Source: Streptomyces sp. TP-A0356
GTDB lineage: Bacteria > Actinomycetota > Actinomycetes > Streptomycetales > Streptomycetaceae
Reading direction: 5' to 3'
Length of the DNA stretch: 64,000 bases
Assembly (NCBI RefSeq): GCF_001417775.1
Contig: NZ_BBZJ01000013.1
Coordinates: 560,945-624,944 of the forward strand
A program made the translations under genes and the position numbers. Of this stretch, positions 18,437-26,016 are shown piece after piece. A model generated the notes under the pieces. It ran no database searches. It was not told where the DNA came from and was given only the letters and a program-made list of their open reading frames with translations. The stretch's first letter is position 1; every line of letters begins with the position of its first letter.

Positions 18437-18562
18437 CTTCCCGAGCGCGCGGACGTCCAGACGGCCGTCGACCATGCGAACCAGGCGGTCTCCCGCGCCG
18501 AGTCCATCCGCAGGTTCGCCCTCGTCGAGGGCGAGTTCACCGAGGAGAACGGGCTGCCAACC
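18437..18562 (+). pseudogene. C-terminal relic of a long-chain acyl-CoA synthetase
   Basis: A short open stretch reads ADVQTAVDHANQAVSRAESI then RRFALVEGEFTEENGLPT. This matches the C-terminal end of AMP-forming long-chain fatty-acid-CoA ligases (FadD15 type), which normally continue through a lysine-containing LTPSLKVKR segment. Here the frame runs straight into 12-bp repeats and no catalytic core is present upstream. The fragment follows the ABC permease stop by fewer than 70 bases, so the rest was lost by deletion. Confidence 0.72.
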
Positions 18563-18583
18563 GAATTCCGTGGGACGACTCGG

Positions 18584-18715
18584 GCCATGATTCCGGTCCT
18601 GATTCGGGGCATGATTCGGGCTCGGATTCGGAGCGTGGTTCGGTTTCGGGGTGTGATTCGGGACCGGATTCGGAGCGTGGTTCGGGGTGTGATTCGGGGC
18701 GTGGTTCCGGTCATG
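18584..18715. repeat. Degenerate 12-bp tandem repeats
   Basis: About ten degenerate copies of CCGAAYCACRCY on the minus strand, seen on the plus strand as recurring ATTCGGGG and GTGATTCGG blocks. One 21-base block occurs twice (18623-18643 and 18665-18685). The region directly follows the acyl-CoA synthetase relic and codes nothing credible. Confidence 0.75.
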
Positions 18716-19046
18716 ATGCCACCAGCGGATTAGCACAATTACCCACCACCGAGGGAACCGGCCGGGTGAATTGCCGAAACCAATCCGAAGAGGCCGGGTC
18801 GGCCCGCGGAGCAGAAGCAGGTGTCCGCGCCGGGAAAGGTGATGACCGCGCCGGTTGACCCCTGCGCACCTTGCGCGTGAATGCGGGCACGGCATTCGGG
18901 TGAATTGGGCGGCGCCTCTCGATCGGGAGTTGCTTGGGCCGCCTATTTCTCGTTTCACAGACTGCAGGTCGTGCGGCGAGCCGTTCAAGCTGTGCTCGCT
19001 CGGTTTCGGCCGTCACAGGGGCACGACCGCACAGAAGGGAAAGTAC

Positions 19047-19280
19047 GTGAAGCACAAGAAGAGCGCTGCCGTCGTCGCCGGCGCCATCATGGCTCTCGGC
19101 ATGGCCGCCCCGGCCATGGCCGACACGGGCGCCGAGGGCACCTCGACCGGCTCCCCGGGCGTCGTCTCCGGGAACGTCATCCAGGTGCCCGTGCACATTC
19201 CGGTCAACGCGTGCGGCCTCGGCGTCAACGTCGTCTCGCTGCTGAACCCGACGTCCGGCAACGGCTGCGCGACCACCTGA
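19047..19280 (+). CDS. Short chaplin
   Basis: A 77-residue secreted chaplin. The signal peptide VKHKKSAAVVAGAIMALGMA is followed by an AMA-D cleavage region. A single chaplin domain follows (GSPGVVSGNVIQVPVHIPVN), with the two Cys in NACGLGV and GNGCATT. It should assemble with other chaplins into the hydrophobic outer sheath of aerial structures. The GTG start at 19047 has AGAAGGGA at the right distance; an upstream in-frame ATG would add 64 non-chaplin residues and is rejected. It is 136 bases upstream of the long chaplin, in the same direction, so the two may be co-expressed. Confidence 0.93.
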   Translation: MKHKKSAAVVAGAIMALGMAAPAMADTGAEGTSTGSPGVVSGNVIQVPVHIPVNACGLGVNVVSLLNPTSGNGCATT

Positions 19281-19416
19281 CGACAAGGCCACCGACGGCT
19301 GGCGTCCTTCTCTCTCAGTCGTCCGGCCGGGTCACGGCCGGCCTTGGACTGCGCTGTTCGGATCCAGGGCCGGCCCTCCCCCTTCACCCACTTCTACCAG
19401 CAGGAAGACAACGAGA

Positions 19417-20499
19417 TTGCGACAGACCCTGAGCAGGGGAATGGTCGCGGCGGCCGCCGCGACGGGCATTCTGTCCTTGTGCGGCAGCCCGGTGCACGCG
19501 GACTCGAACGCCGACGGCACCGCGGCCGGATCACCCGGTCTCGCGTCCGGCAACACCGTCCAGGCCCCCGTGAACGTACCCGTCAACCTCTGCGGCAACA
19601 CGGTTGACGTGGTGGCCGCGTTGAACCCGGCGTTCGGCAATGCCTGTTCCCACAGTTCCGGTGGGCAGACGGTCACCTCGGGCTCGCACACCACCGGCAC
19701 GACGACCGACTCACCCGGCGTCGTGTCCGGCAACACCATCCAGGCCCCCGTGCACGCCCCGGTCAACCTCTGCGGCAACGCGATCAACGCGGTGGGCATC
19801 CTGAACCCGGTGTCCGGCAACGCCTGTTCCTCCGGCAGCGGTGGGCAGTCGGTCACCTCCGGCTCGTCCACCACCGGCACGACGACCGACTCACCCGGCG
19901 TCGTGTCCGGCAACACCATCCAGGCCCCCGTGCACGCCCCGGTCAACCTCTGCGGCAACGCGATCAACGCGGTGGGCATCCTGAACCCGGTGTCCGGCAA
20001 CGCTTGTTCCCCCGGCACCGGAGCGCAGCCCGCCCCGGTGCAGCCGGCCCCGGTCCAGCCCGCTCCGGTCCAGCCCGCCCCGGTGCAGCCGGCGCCGGTC
20101 CAGCCGGCCCCGGTCCAGCCCGCCCCGGTGCAGCCGGCCCCCGTGCTGAACGTCCCCGTGGTCCCTGCCCAGACACCCCGCGGCGGTGGCTCGCACCAGA
20201 CGAGCAGCGACACCGGCTCGGGCGACACGAGCAGCGACGTCGATTCGGGCACCACCCAGAACAGCGCCAGCTCCAGCGTGTCGCACGCGCCCGTCAGCGC
20301 ACAGGGAATCCGGACGACCGAGAGCGGCACCTCGCCGCACACGCCCGCGGTCGCCCCGCTCGGCCGGCGCGCGCACCAGGTGCCCGCGCTGGCCGAGACG
20401 GGTAGTGAGGGCGTGCTCGCGGCCTCGGCCGTGAGCGTCGCGATGCTGGCCGGCGGTCTCATCCTGTACCGGCGGGGCCGGGTCTCGTCCCACCGGTAG
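19417..20499 (+). CDS. Long chaplin with three chaplin domains and LAETG sorting signal
   Basis: A 360-residue wall-anchored chaplin. After a signal peptide come three chaplin domains (about residues 37-77, 99-138 and 159-198), each with SPG-xx-SGNT-(I/V)QAPV and two Cys. A spacer of eight PAPVQ-type pentapeptides (about 206-245) and a Ser/Thr-rich stretch precede a C-terminal sorting signal: LAETG at about 325-329, a hydrophobic helix and a basic RRGR tail. LAxTG is the class E sortase motif used by Streptomyces long chaplins. Known long chaplins (ChpA-C) have two domains, so three is unusual. The start is TTG at 19417, supported by AGGAAG and by family-like MRQ-x-x-SRG residues. Confidence 0.93.
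   Translation: MRQTLSRGMVAAAAATGILSLCGSPVHADSNADGTAAGSPGLASGNTVQAPVNVPVNLCGNTVDVVAALNPAFGNACSHSSGGQTVTSGSHTTGTTTDSPGVVSGNTIQAPVHAPVNLCGNAINAVGILNPVSGNACSSGSGGQSVTSGSSTTGTTTDSPGVVSGNTIQAPVHAPVNLCGNAINAVGILNPVSGNACSPGTGAQPAPVQPAPVQPAPVQPAPVQPAPVQPAPVQPAPVQPAPVLNVPVVPAQTPRGGGSHQTSSDTGSGDTSSDVDSGTTQNSASSSVSHAPVSAQGIRTTESGTSPHTPAVAPLGRRAHQVPALAETGSEGVLAASAVSVAMLAGGLILYRRGRVSSHR
19651..20010 (+). repeat. 180-bp tandem duplication inside the long chaplin gene
   Basis: Chaplin domains 2 and 3 with their linkers are an exact 180-bp (60-codon) repeat; 19741-19800 and 19921-19980 are identical and the flanking bases differ at only a few positions. This is a recent duplication that created the third domain. 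Confidence 0.92.
20026..20148 (+). repeat. 15-bp repeats coding for PAPVQ spacer
   Basis: Eight consecutive 15-bp units (CAGCCGGCCCCGGTC and variants) code for a proline-rich stalk between the chaplin domains and the wall-anchor signal. Confidence 0.9.
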
Positions 20500-20537
20500 C
20501 ACGCCGGGTGCCGGGCCCCGCGCCCGGCACCCGTGCT
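20499..20537 (+). terminator. Hairpin after the long chaplin gene
   Basis: AGCACG-x-CGGGTGCCGGGC pairs with GCCCGGCACCCG-TGCT around a short loop, starting at the stop codon. No T run. Confidence 0.8.
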
Positions 20538-20883
20538 GTCGCTCACGCGCATCTCCCCGCAGTCCACGGCCCAGGGGCGGCGCCCACTCTTGTGGGTGCC
20601 GCCCCTGGGCCGTTCGCGTCCGCGATCGGCGCCGCGGAGTGACATGACACGGAGCGGGTCGGCCTCGCTGCCGGGTGTGCGTCGCCTGTGTCACAAAGAA
20701 CCTCTCTGTGTCACACATGTCCCGGGTCCACGGTTCTTCTGTCACACCCTCTTCACAGACCCGGACCTCGCACGCTCCCTGTCGTTGACGGAACACAGGC
20801 TTTGTGATCGCCAGCGCAGCGCCCGGCTCCCCCGACGGCCTCCCCCGGGCCGCCGCCGCGGCGCGCGCGGGGAGGTGCTACTG
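20500..20883. other. Intergenic region between chaplin and HTH gene
   Basis: 384 bases. The first third holds two strong hairpins. The middle (about 20685-20760) has three TGTCACA boxes, two of them inside a repeated TGTGTCACA, which could be a regulator site for the small HTH gene downstream. No intact gene is seen. Confidence 0.55.
20567..20612. terminator. Second strong hairpin
   Basis: CGGCCCAGGGGCGGC pairs with its complement through a CCCAC/GTGGG inner stem and TCTT loop. Very stable; probably backs up termination after the chaplin. Confidence 0.7.
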
Positions 20884-21093
20884 ATGACCGACCGTAGCCT
20901 CTGGTCGTACAAGGACATCGCCGCGCACATCCGGGTGCAGCCCGGAACCGTGAGGTCCTACCGCAAGCACGGTCTGCTCCCCCCGCCCGATCATGTGGAG
21001 GGCGGGAGACCCTACTGGTACGCCGACACGGTCCGAGCCTGGGTCGCCTCCCGCCCCGGCAACCGTGGTCGCGGAGACCACGGAGACACCTGA
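20884..21093 (+). CDS. Small helix-turn-helix DNA-binding protein
   Basis: A 69-residue protein that is nearly all winged HTH of the MerR/excisionase-like kind: LWSYKDIAAHIRVQPGTVRS followed by YRKHGLLPPPDHV and PYWYADTVRAWVASRPG, where the final segment is the typical recognition of a tryptophan-anchored helix. The C-terminus is a short charged tail. The ATG at 20884 follows GGGAGGTG, whereas the much longer upstream frame overlaps hairpins and lacks support. Its function is unknown; the TGTCACA boxes upstream are a candidate autoregulatory site. It converges with the alcohol dehydrogenase gene. Confidence 0.78.
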   Translation: MTDRSLWSYKDIAAHIRVQPGTVRSYRKHGLLPPPDHVEGGRPYWYADTVRAWVASRPGNRGRGDHGDT

Positions 21094-21220
21094 CGCCCCC
21101 TTTCACGCAGTGGCCCGCCCCGGTCCGGGAGCGGGCCACTCGCCCGTTGTCGCGACCCGTACGCCCTCGGTCCCCGGATGTGCGTTCGCGGGATCGGGTC
21201 CGTTCCCCGGCGCGATCGGG

Positions 21221-22264
21221 TCAGTTCCACGGTTCGATGACCGTCACCCCCTGGCCGGGGGCCGTGCCCATCGCCGCCAGGGCCGCGGGGGACGCGTCCA
21301 GGGGGATCGTCGAGGTGACCAGGAGGTCGGGGCGCAGGGCGCCGGAGCGGACCAGCTCCAGCATGGTCGGGTAGGTGTGCGCAGCCATGCCGTGGCTGCC
21401 GAGGAGCTCCAGTTCCAGGGCGATGACCCGGGCCATGGGCACCGGGGTCGTACCGGTGGGTGAAGGCAGCAGGCCGACCTGGACGTGGCGGCCACGGCGG
21501 CGCAGGCCGTTCACCGACGCGGCGCACGTCGCCGGGGAGCCGAGCGCGTCGAGGGATACATGGGCGCCGCCGCCCGTCAGGGTGCGGACCGCCTCCGGCG
21601 TGTCCTCGGTGCGTGTCGCGTCCACGCACTCCGCCGCCCCGAACTTCCGTGCCAGATCGAGCGCCTGAGCTGATACGTCCACGGCGACGACCCTCGCCCC
21701 CGAGGCCGCCGCGATCATCACCGCCGACAGGCCGACACCTCCGCAGCCGTGCACGGCGACCCACTCCCCCGTGGCCACCCGGCCCTGCTGGACGACCGCG
21801 CGGAACGCCGTGGCGAACCGGCACCCGAGCGCCGCGGCCGCCCGGAACGACAGCTCCTCGGGTACCGCCACCAGATTCACATCCGCGTGCTCCAGCGCCA
21901 CGTACTGCGCGAAGGAGCCCCAGTGGGTGAACCCGGGCTGTGTCTGCCGCTCGCACACCTGCTGGTCGCCCGCCGCACAGGACGGACAGCTGCCGCAGGC
22001 GCACACGAAGGGCACCGTGACCCGGTCGCCGGGCCGCCAGCCGGTGACCCGGGCACCCACCTCCTCGACCACACCGGCGAGTTCGTGCCCGGGCACGTGC
22101 GGGAGCGTGATGTCCGGGTCGTGCCCCATCCAGCCGTGCCAGTCGCTGCGGCACAGCCCCGTGGCCTCCACCCGCACCACGACCCCGTCCTCGGATGGCT
22201 CGGGGTCCGCCACCTCGCGCACCTCGGCCGGCTCCCCGTACCGCTCGAACACCACCGCACGCAT
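21221..22264 (-). CDS. Zinc-dependent alcohol dehydrogenase
   Basis: A 347-residue medium-chain dehydrogenase. Catalytic zinc ligands are visible in [13 protein letters not shown] (Cys) and [16 protein letters not shown] (His-Glu). The structural zinc site is the four-Cys cluster [17 protein letters not shown]. The Rossmann motif [13 protein letters not shown] binds NAD(P). The enzyme should interconvert an alcohol and an aldehyde or ketone; the substrate is unknown, though close actinobacterial relatives are annotated as zinc-dependent alcohol dehydrogenases. The ATG at 22264 has GGAGGG on the minus strand; an ATG 17 codons earlier is open but lacks a fitting site. Stand-alone gene. Confidence 0.9.
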   Translation of the reverse strand: MRAVVFERYGEPAEVREVADPEPSEDGVVVRVEATGLCRSDWHGWMGHDPDITLPHVPGHELAGVVEEVGARVTGWRPGDRVTVPFVCACGSCPSCAAGDQQVCERQTQPGFTHWGSFAQYVALEHADVNLVAVPEELSFRAAAALGCRFATAFRAVVQQGRVATGEWVAVHGCGGVGLSAVMIAAASGARVVAVDVSAQALDLARKFGAAECVDATRTEDTPEAVRTLTGGGAHVSLDALGSPATCAASVNGLRRRGRHVQVGLLPSPTGTTPVPMARVIALELELLGSHGMAAHTYPTMLELVRSGALRPDLLVTSTIPLDASPAALAAMGTAPGQGVTVIEPWN

Positions 22265-22331
22265 ACGACCACACCCTCCGCCCGTGTCCCGACCCCCAGC
22301 GCTCCTGGAGATCATCCCTCCGGTGGAACGC

Positions 22332-22451
22332 TAGGCCCTTCTGACGGATCTCCGCGGCGTCGCGACGCCCGGCACACCTCGCCGTACCGCGCGAAGAGCA
22401 CGCTCCGGACGCCGCTCCTTGTCCCGCCGAGATCCGTCAGAAGCGCCTTAG
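22332..22451. repeat. Long inverted repeat with CTTCTGACGGATCTC ends
   Basis: CTTCTGACGGATCTC (22338-22352) and its exact complement (22429-22443) enclose ~76 bases that can themselves fold (GGCGTC-GC-GACGCC). The outer sequence TAGG-x-CTTCTGACGGATCT recurs at 18367-18388 after another stop codon. Size and structure suggest a small miniature element or a two-way terminator between gene ends. Confidence 0.65.
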
Positions 22452-24694
22452 CCGCGCGCTCCCGCCTTGTCCCGGTCGCGGTCCGCCTCCCCATCCTTCT
22501 CCACGGCCGCGACGGGCTCCTCCTCGCGCAGTCCGAACCGCTCGTGGAAGCGCCTCAGCGGTCCCGGGGCCCACCAGGTGGCACGGCCGGTCAGCCGCAT
22601 CACCGCCGGGACCAGCAGGCTGCGGACGACCATCGCGTCCATCAGGACCGCCAGCGCGATGCCCAGACCGAGCATCTTGGTGTTGGTCACCCGGGAGGTG
22701 CCGATGGCGACCATCACCACCGCCAGGATGACCGCAGCCGCGGTGATCAGTCCGCCGGTGCGCTGCAGCCCGAAGCGCACCGCCGCACGATGGTCGCCGC
22801 TCTGGTCGTACTCCTCCTTGATGCGCGACAGCAGGAACACGCCGTAGTCCATGGAGAGGCCGAAGGCCACGCAGAACATCAGGACCGGCAGGGTCGTCTC
22901 GATCGAGCCCGGGCTGGTGAAGCCGAGCAGGCCCGACAGATGGCCGTCCTGGAACACCCAGACCACCGCGCCGAACATCGCCGTCAGGCTCAGCGCGTTG
23001 AGCAGGACCGCCTGGACGGGTATCAGCACGCTGCCGGTCAGCAGGAAGACCAGGAGCAGGGTGACCGCGGCGATGAAGGCCGCCGCCCAGGGCAGCCGGT
23101 CGGCTATCGCATGCTTGGAGTCGACCAGGACCGCCGCGGTGCCCGTCACCGAGGTGTGGAACGGGGCGGCCGTCGCGCGCAGTTCGCCGACCAGCCGCTG
23201 GGCGCCGGCGTCCACGGCCTCGCCCTTCGGCTGCACCGTGAAGTACGCCTTCTCGCCCTTCACCAGGGGTCCGTCCACCAGCCGGACCTGGGGCAACGCC
23301 GAGATCCGGTCCTTGTACGCGGCGTACTGCGCCTTGGTCGCCCGCCCCTCGGCCAGCACCTCCAGGCCGCCGCCGGGGCTGCCCGGGAACCCGTCCCGAA
23401 GGTGCTGCTGCACCACATGGGACTCGGCGCCCGAGGGCAACTGGCGGTCGTCCGCCGTGCCGAACTTCACGCCGAGGAAGGGCAGTCCGAGGACCACCAG
23501 GCCGACGGTGGTGGCCACGGCGAAGAGCGGAGCACGCCGCATCACCAGGGCGGCCATCCTGCCCCAGGCGGCCCCCTGCCCGGGCTCCCCCGGCGTCCCG
23601 CGCCGGAAGAGCCGCCGCAGGTCCAGGGCGTTCACCCGGTCGCCGAGGAGCACCAGGGCCGCCGGCAGCAGGACCAGCGCGGCCGCCGCGGCCAGCAGCA
23701 CCACCGCGATGCCCGCATACGCGAACGACCGCAGGAAGTACTGCGGGAAGACGAGCATCGCGGCCAGGGAGACGGCGACCGTGAGAGCGGAGAAGAGGAC
23801 GGTGCGGCCCGCCGTGCGCAGGGTGATCGCCACCGCGCCCAACGGGGCGGCCCCCGTGGACAGTTCCTCACGGAATCTGCGCACGATGAACAGCGCGTAG
23901 TCGATGGCGAGGCCGAGGCCCAGGGCCGTGGTCAGGTTCAGTGCGAAGACCGAGACGTCCGTGACCTCCGTGAGCCCCCGCAGCACGGCGTTGGTGCCGA
24001 GGATGGCGACGATGCCGACGCCCAGCGGCAGCAGGGCCGCGACCGCGCTGCCGAAGACCATCACCAGCAGTACCAGGGTGATCGGCAGGGCGATCAGCTC
24101 GGCCCGGGTCAGGTCCTCGCGGATGGTCTTCTGCATCTCGGAGCGCACGGCGACCGGGCCGCCGACCGTGATCCGCACCGGGCCGTGCGCGCCCCGGTAG
24201 TGGGGCGCGATGCGGTCCAGGGTGTCGCTCGCGGTCTTCTCCTCGCCGGTGACGCGCGCGGCTATCAGCGCCTCGTGGCCGTCCTCGGCGCGCAGCGTGG
24301 GAGCGCCCGAAGCCCAGTAGGAGCCGACCCCGGTGACTCCGCGCTCGGATGTGAGCCGCGCGGTCAGGCGTTTCGCCTCCGCGGTGACCGCCGGGTCGTC
24401 CACGGTCCGGTGCCCCGAGTCGACGAGAAGCAGCAGATTGGGCTGTGAGCCGGGGAACTCCCGCTCCAGCGCGCGGGTCGCGTACGTGGACTGCGCGGCC
24501 GGGTCCTCCCAGCCGCCGCTGCCCAGCCGGTCGGCGACCCCGCTGCCGGCGACCACCGCGAGCGCGGTGAGCACCAGCGCGACGAGCAACGACAGCCGGG
24601 GCCGGGCGCTCACGAACCGAGTCCAGCCACCCGGCCCCGACGCACCCCCTCCGTCGGCCTTCTCGCGGTCACCTCTGCGGTTGACTTCGGACAT
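22448..24694 (-). CDS. MMPL-family RND transporter
   Basis: A 748-residue exporter of the MMPL family (RND superfamily), which in actinobacteria moves lipids or hydrophobic compounds out of the cell. It has a first helix (LSLLVALVLTALAVVAGSGV), a large periplasmic loop, a block of helices with ALGLGLAIDYALFIVRRFRE (conserved GxxxDY proton-relay motif), a second extracytoplasmic loop and a second block with FGLSMDYGVFLLSRIKEEYD. This internal duplication is the RND layout. The C-terminal tail is charged. It is divergent from a TetR regulator, with twin palindromes between them, so TetR-controlled export of a toxic or signalling compound is likely. Confidence 0.91.
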   Translation of the reverse strand: MSEVNRRGDREKADGGGASGPGGWTRFVSARPRLSLLVALVLTALAVVAGSGVADRLGSGGWEDPAAQSTYATRALEREFPGSQPNLLLLVDSGHRTVDDPAVTAEAKRLTARLTSERGVTGVGSYWASGAPTLRAEDGHEALIAARVTGEEKTASDTLDRIAPHYRGAHGPVRITVGGPVAVRSEMQKTIREDLTRAELIALPITLVLLVMVFGSAVAALLPLGVGIVAILGTNAVLRGLTEVTDVSVFALNLTTALGLGLAIDYALFIVRRFREELSTGAAPLGAVAITLRTAGRTVLFSALTVAVSLAAMLVFPQYFLRSFAYAGIAVVLLAAAAALVLLPAALVLLGDRVNALDLRRLFRRGTPGEPGQGAAWGRMAALVMRRAPLFAVATTVGLVVLGLPFLGVKFGTADDRQLPSGAESHVVQQHLRDGFPGSPGGGLEVLAEGRATKAQYAAYKDRISALPQVRLVDGPLVKGEKAYFTVQPKGEAVDAGAQRLVGELRATAAPFHTSVTGTAAVLVDSKHAIADRLPWAAAFIAAVTLLLVFLLTGSVLIPVQAVLLNALSLTAMFGAVVWVFQDGHLSGLLGFTSPGSIETTLPVLMFCVAFGLSMDYGVFLLSRIKEEYDQSGDHRAAVRFGLQRTGGLITAAAVILAVVMVAIGTSRVTNTKMLGLGIALAVLMDAMVVRSLLVPAVMRLTGRATWWAPGPLRRFHERFGLREEEPVAAVEKDGEADRDRDKAGARG

Positions 24695-24760
24695 GATGCG
24701 GTGTCCCCTTCACCGTGACCCCGCATCCCGTACATCCGTGCAGGCAGCATGGGTCGTCCA

Positions 24761-24828
24761 TTGCCATAGACTGGCAAACACGAGTCTCCGCTCGCGTTTC
24801 TCAAGAATGCGAGCGACCACTCGCGTTT
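24761..24828. promoter_or_regulatory. Operator region between MMPL exporter and TetR gene
   Basis: Two like palindromes, AACACGAG-x6-CTCGCGTT (24777-24798) and AATGCGAG-x6-CTCGCGTT (24806-24827), lie about 29 bases apart. An inverted repeat TTGCCATAGACTGGCAA (24761-24777) sits beside them. They are positioned to let the TetR protein control both divergent genes. Confidence 0.7.
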
Positions 24829-24860
24829 GTCAATCGCGTTCCGAGAACTGGGGATCACGC

Positions 24861-25577
24861 GTGCCCAAGAGTCAGCGGACGGAGGGGCCGGTCACAGGGC
24901 CGGCCGGGGAGCCGACCGAGGAGCAGCGGCCGGCCGCGCAGCAGCGACCGCAGGAGCGGCCGCAGGAGCGACCGCGCCGCCGCCAGGCCCGCGGCGAGCG
25001 CCGTATCGCCCAACTCCTGGATGCCGCCGCCGCGGTCTTCTGCCGCGCCGGTTACACCGCCGCGAGCACCAACGCGATCGCCCGTGAGGCCGGCGTCTCC
25101 CCGGGCACGCTCTACCAGTTCTTCCCGAACAAGGAAGCGATCGCCGTCGGCCTCGGCGACCATTTGCTGCAGCAGTGGCTGGAGTCGCAGGGCCGGGCGC
25201 TCGCCGACGAGAACATCGGACTCCCGCTGGAGGAGTTGCTGGACGCGGCACTCGACCCGCTGATCGCGTTCAACCTGGAGAACCCGGCCTTCGGCGTCCT
25301 GCTGCACGGCCCCGACACTCCCGGGCCGATCGCCCAGGAGCACAGTGCCCTGCACGAGGCCTCCCTCACCCGCATCGAGGAGATCGTCGCGGGCTATCTG
25401 CCGAGCTCCCCGCCCGACGACCGCACCCGCACCGCCAACATGCTGCTCGCGCTCTTCAAGGCAGGTCTCGACCTGATCATGTCCCACCAGGGCGCGGAGC
25501 GGGAGGCGTACATCGCCGAACTGAAGACCGCGATGTACCGCTACCTCAAGCCCCTGCTGGACGACGACTCCGACTGA
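24861..25577 (+). CDS. TetR-family transcriptional regulator
   Basis: A 238-residue repressor. After a Gln/Pro/Arg-rich leader of ~45 residues, the TetR HTH is clear: IAQLLDAAAAVFCRAGYTAA then STNAIAREAGVSPGTLYQFF and PNKEAIAVGLGD. The C-terminal all-helical domain (about residues 100-238) is the ligand pocket. It is divergent from the MMPL transporter and most likely represses it until a substrate binds. The GTG at 24861 is the best start: it lies just after the operator region, and extension upstream would cross the palindromes. A longer N-terminal frame is open but would overlap the exporter promoter. Confidence 0.88.
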   Translation: MPKSQRTEGPVTGPAGEPTEEQRPAAQQRPQERPQERPRRRQARGERRIAQLLDAAAAVFCRAGYTAASTNAIAREAGVSPGTLYQFFPNKEAIAVGLGDHLLQQWLESQGRALADENIGLPLEELLDAALDPLIAFNLENPAFGVLLHGPDTPGPIAQEHSALHEASLTRIEEIVAGYLPSSPPDDRTRTANMLLALFKAGLDLIMSHQGAEREAYIAELKTAMYRYLKPLLDDDSD

Positions 25578-25626
25578 GGAGCCGAGAGCGGCAGGCGCCG
25601 GGCCACACCCGTGTCCTCGTTGAGGA

Positions 25627-25646
25627 ATACCCCCTAGGGGTATACT
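25627..25646 (+). promoter_or_regulatory. CsoR-type copper operator and -10 region
   Basis: The palindrome ATACCCCCTAGGGGTAT overlaps a TATACT -10 box upstream of the copper chaperone gene. This matches the GC-rich pseudo-palindrome that CsoR repressors bind and leave when Cu(I) is present. CsoR itself is not in the window. Confidence 0.82.
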
Positions 25647-25689
25647 GTGGGTCACGCCAGCCCCACACGCCTCCCCGAGGAGTAACCAC

Positions 25690-25929
25690 ATGACCGCGCA
25701 GACCGACACCCCGGGTTCCGTGACCACCGTCTACAAGGTGAACGGGATGAGCTGCGGGCACTGCGAAGGCTCCGTCTCCGGCGAGATCTCCGGGATCGCC
25801 GGGGTCAGCTCGGTCACGGCCGTGGCGGCCACCGGTGAGGTCACGGTGGTCTCCGCGGCCCCCCTCGACGAAGAGGCCGTGCGCGCCGCCGTGGACGAGG
25901 CGGGCTTCGAGTTCGTCGGCAAGGCCTGA
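25690..25929 (+). CDS. copZ: Copper chaperone, heavy-metal-associated domain
   Basis: A 79-residue single HMA domain protein with the metal-binding MSCGHC loop (about residues 20-25) in the frame YKVNGMSCGHCEGSVSGEIS. It should carry Cu(I) to the P-type ATPase encoded next. The ATG at 25690 follows CGAGGAG. The gene lies behind a CsoR-like operator and 87 bases before copA, so the two form a copper-efflux unit. The length is normal for CopZ. Confidence 0.92.
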   Translation: MTAQTDTPGSVTTVYKVNGMSCGHCEGSVSGEISGIAGVSSVTAVAATGEVTVVSAAPLDEEAVRAAVDEAGFEFVGKA

Positions 25930-26016
25930 CCCGCCAGCACCCGCTCCCCGCACCGGGCCGTACCGACCAGCTGATACTGGCTCCGCACGGCCCGGTCCGA
26001 TGTCTGGAGTCCGGAC

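Larger units (their letters stand above)
18370..19046. other. Long intergenic region, decayed
   Basis: 677 bases without an intact gene. It starts with a copy of the TAGGGCCGCTTCCGACGGAT motif (18367-18388) also seen near 22.3 kb, then holds the acyl-CoA synthetase relic and the 12-bp repeats. The last ~330 bases have a lower GC content and should include the promoter of the following chaplin gene; no confident -35/-10 pair was chosen. Confidence 0.6.

Noticed and set aside
18584..18715. Possible CRISPR array
   Set aside because: Units are 12 bp without unique spacers, and no cas gene is near.
18155..18988. Minus-strand frame with PNHA/PNHT repeats
   Set aside because: The repeats are a 12-bp minisatellite; the frame runs antisense to the permease and the ligase relic and has no start signal.
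21749..24448. Open frame of 899 codons antisense to the MMPL exporter
   Set aside because: GC-rich shadow of the real gene: Gln/Arg/Gly-rich, no domains, no ribosome binding site.
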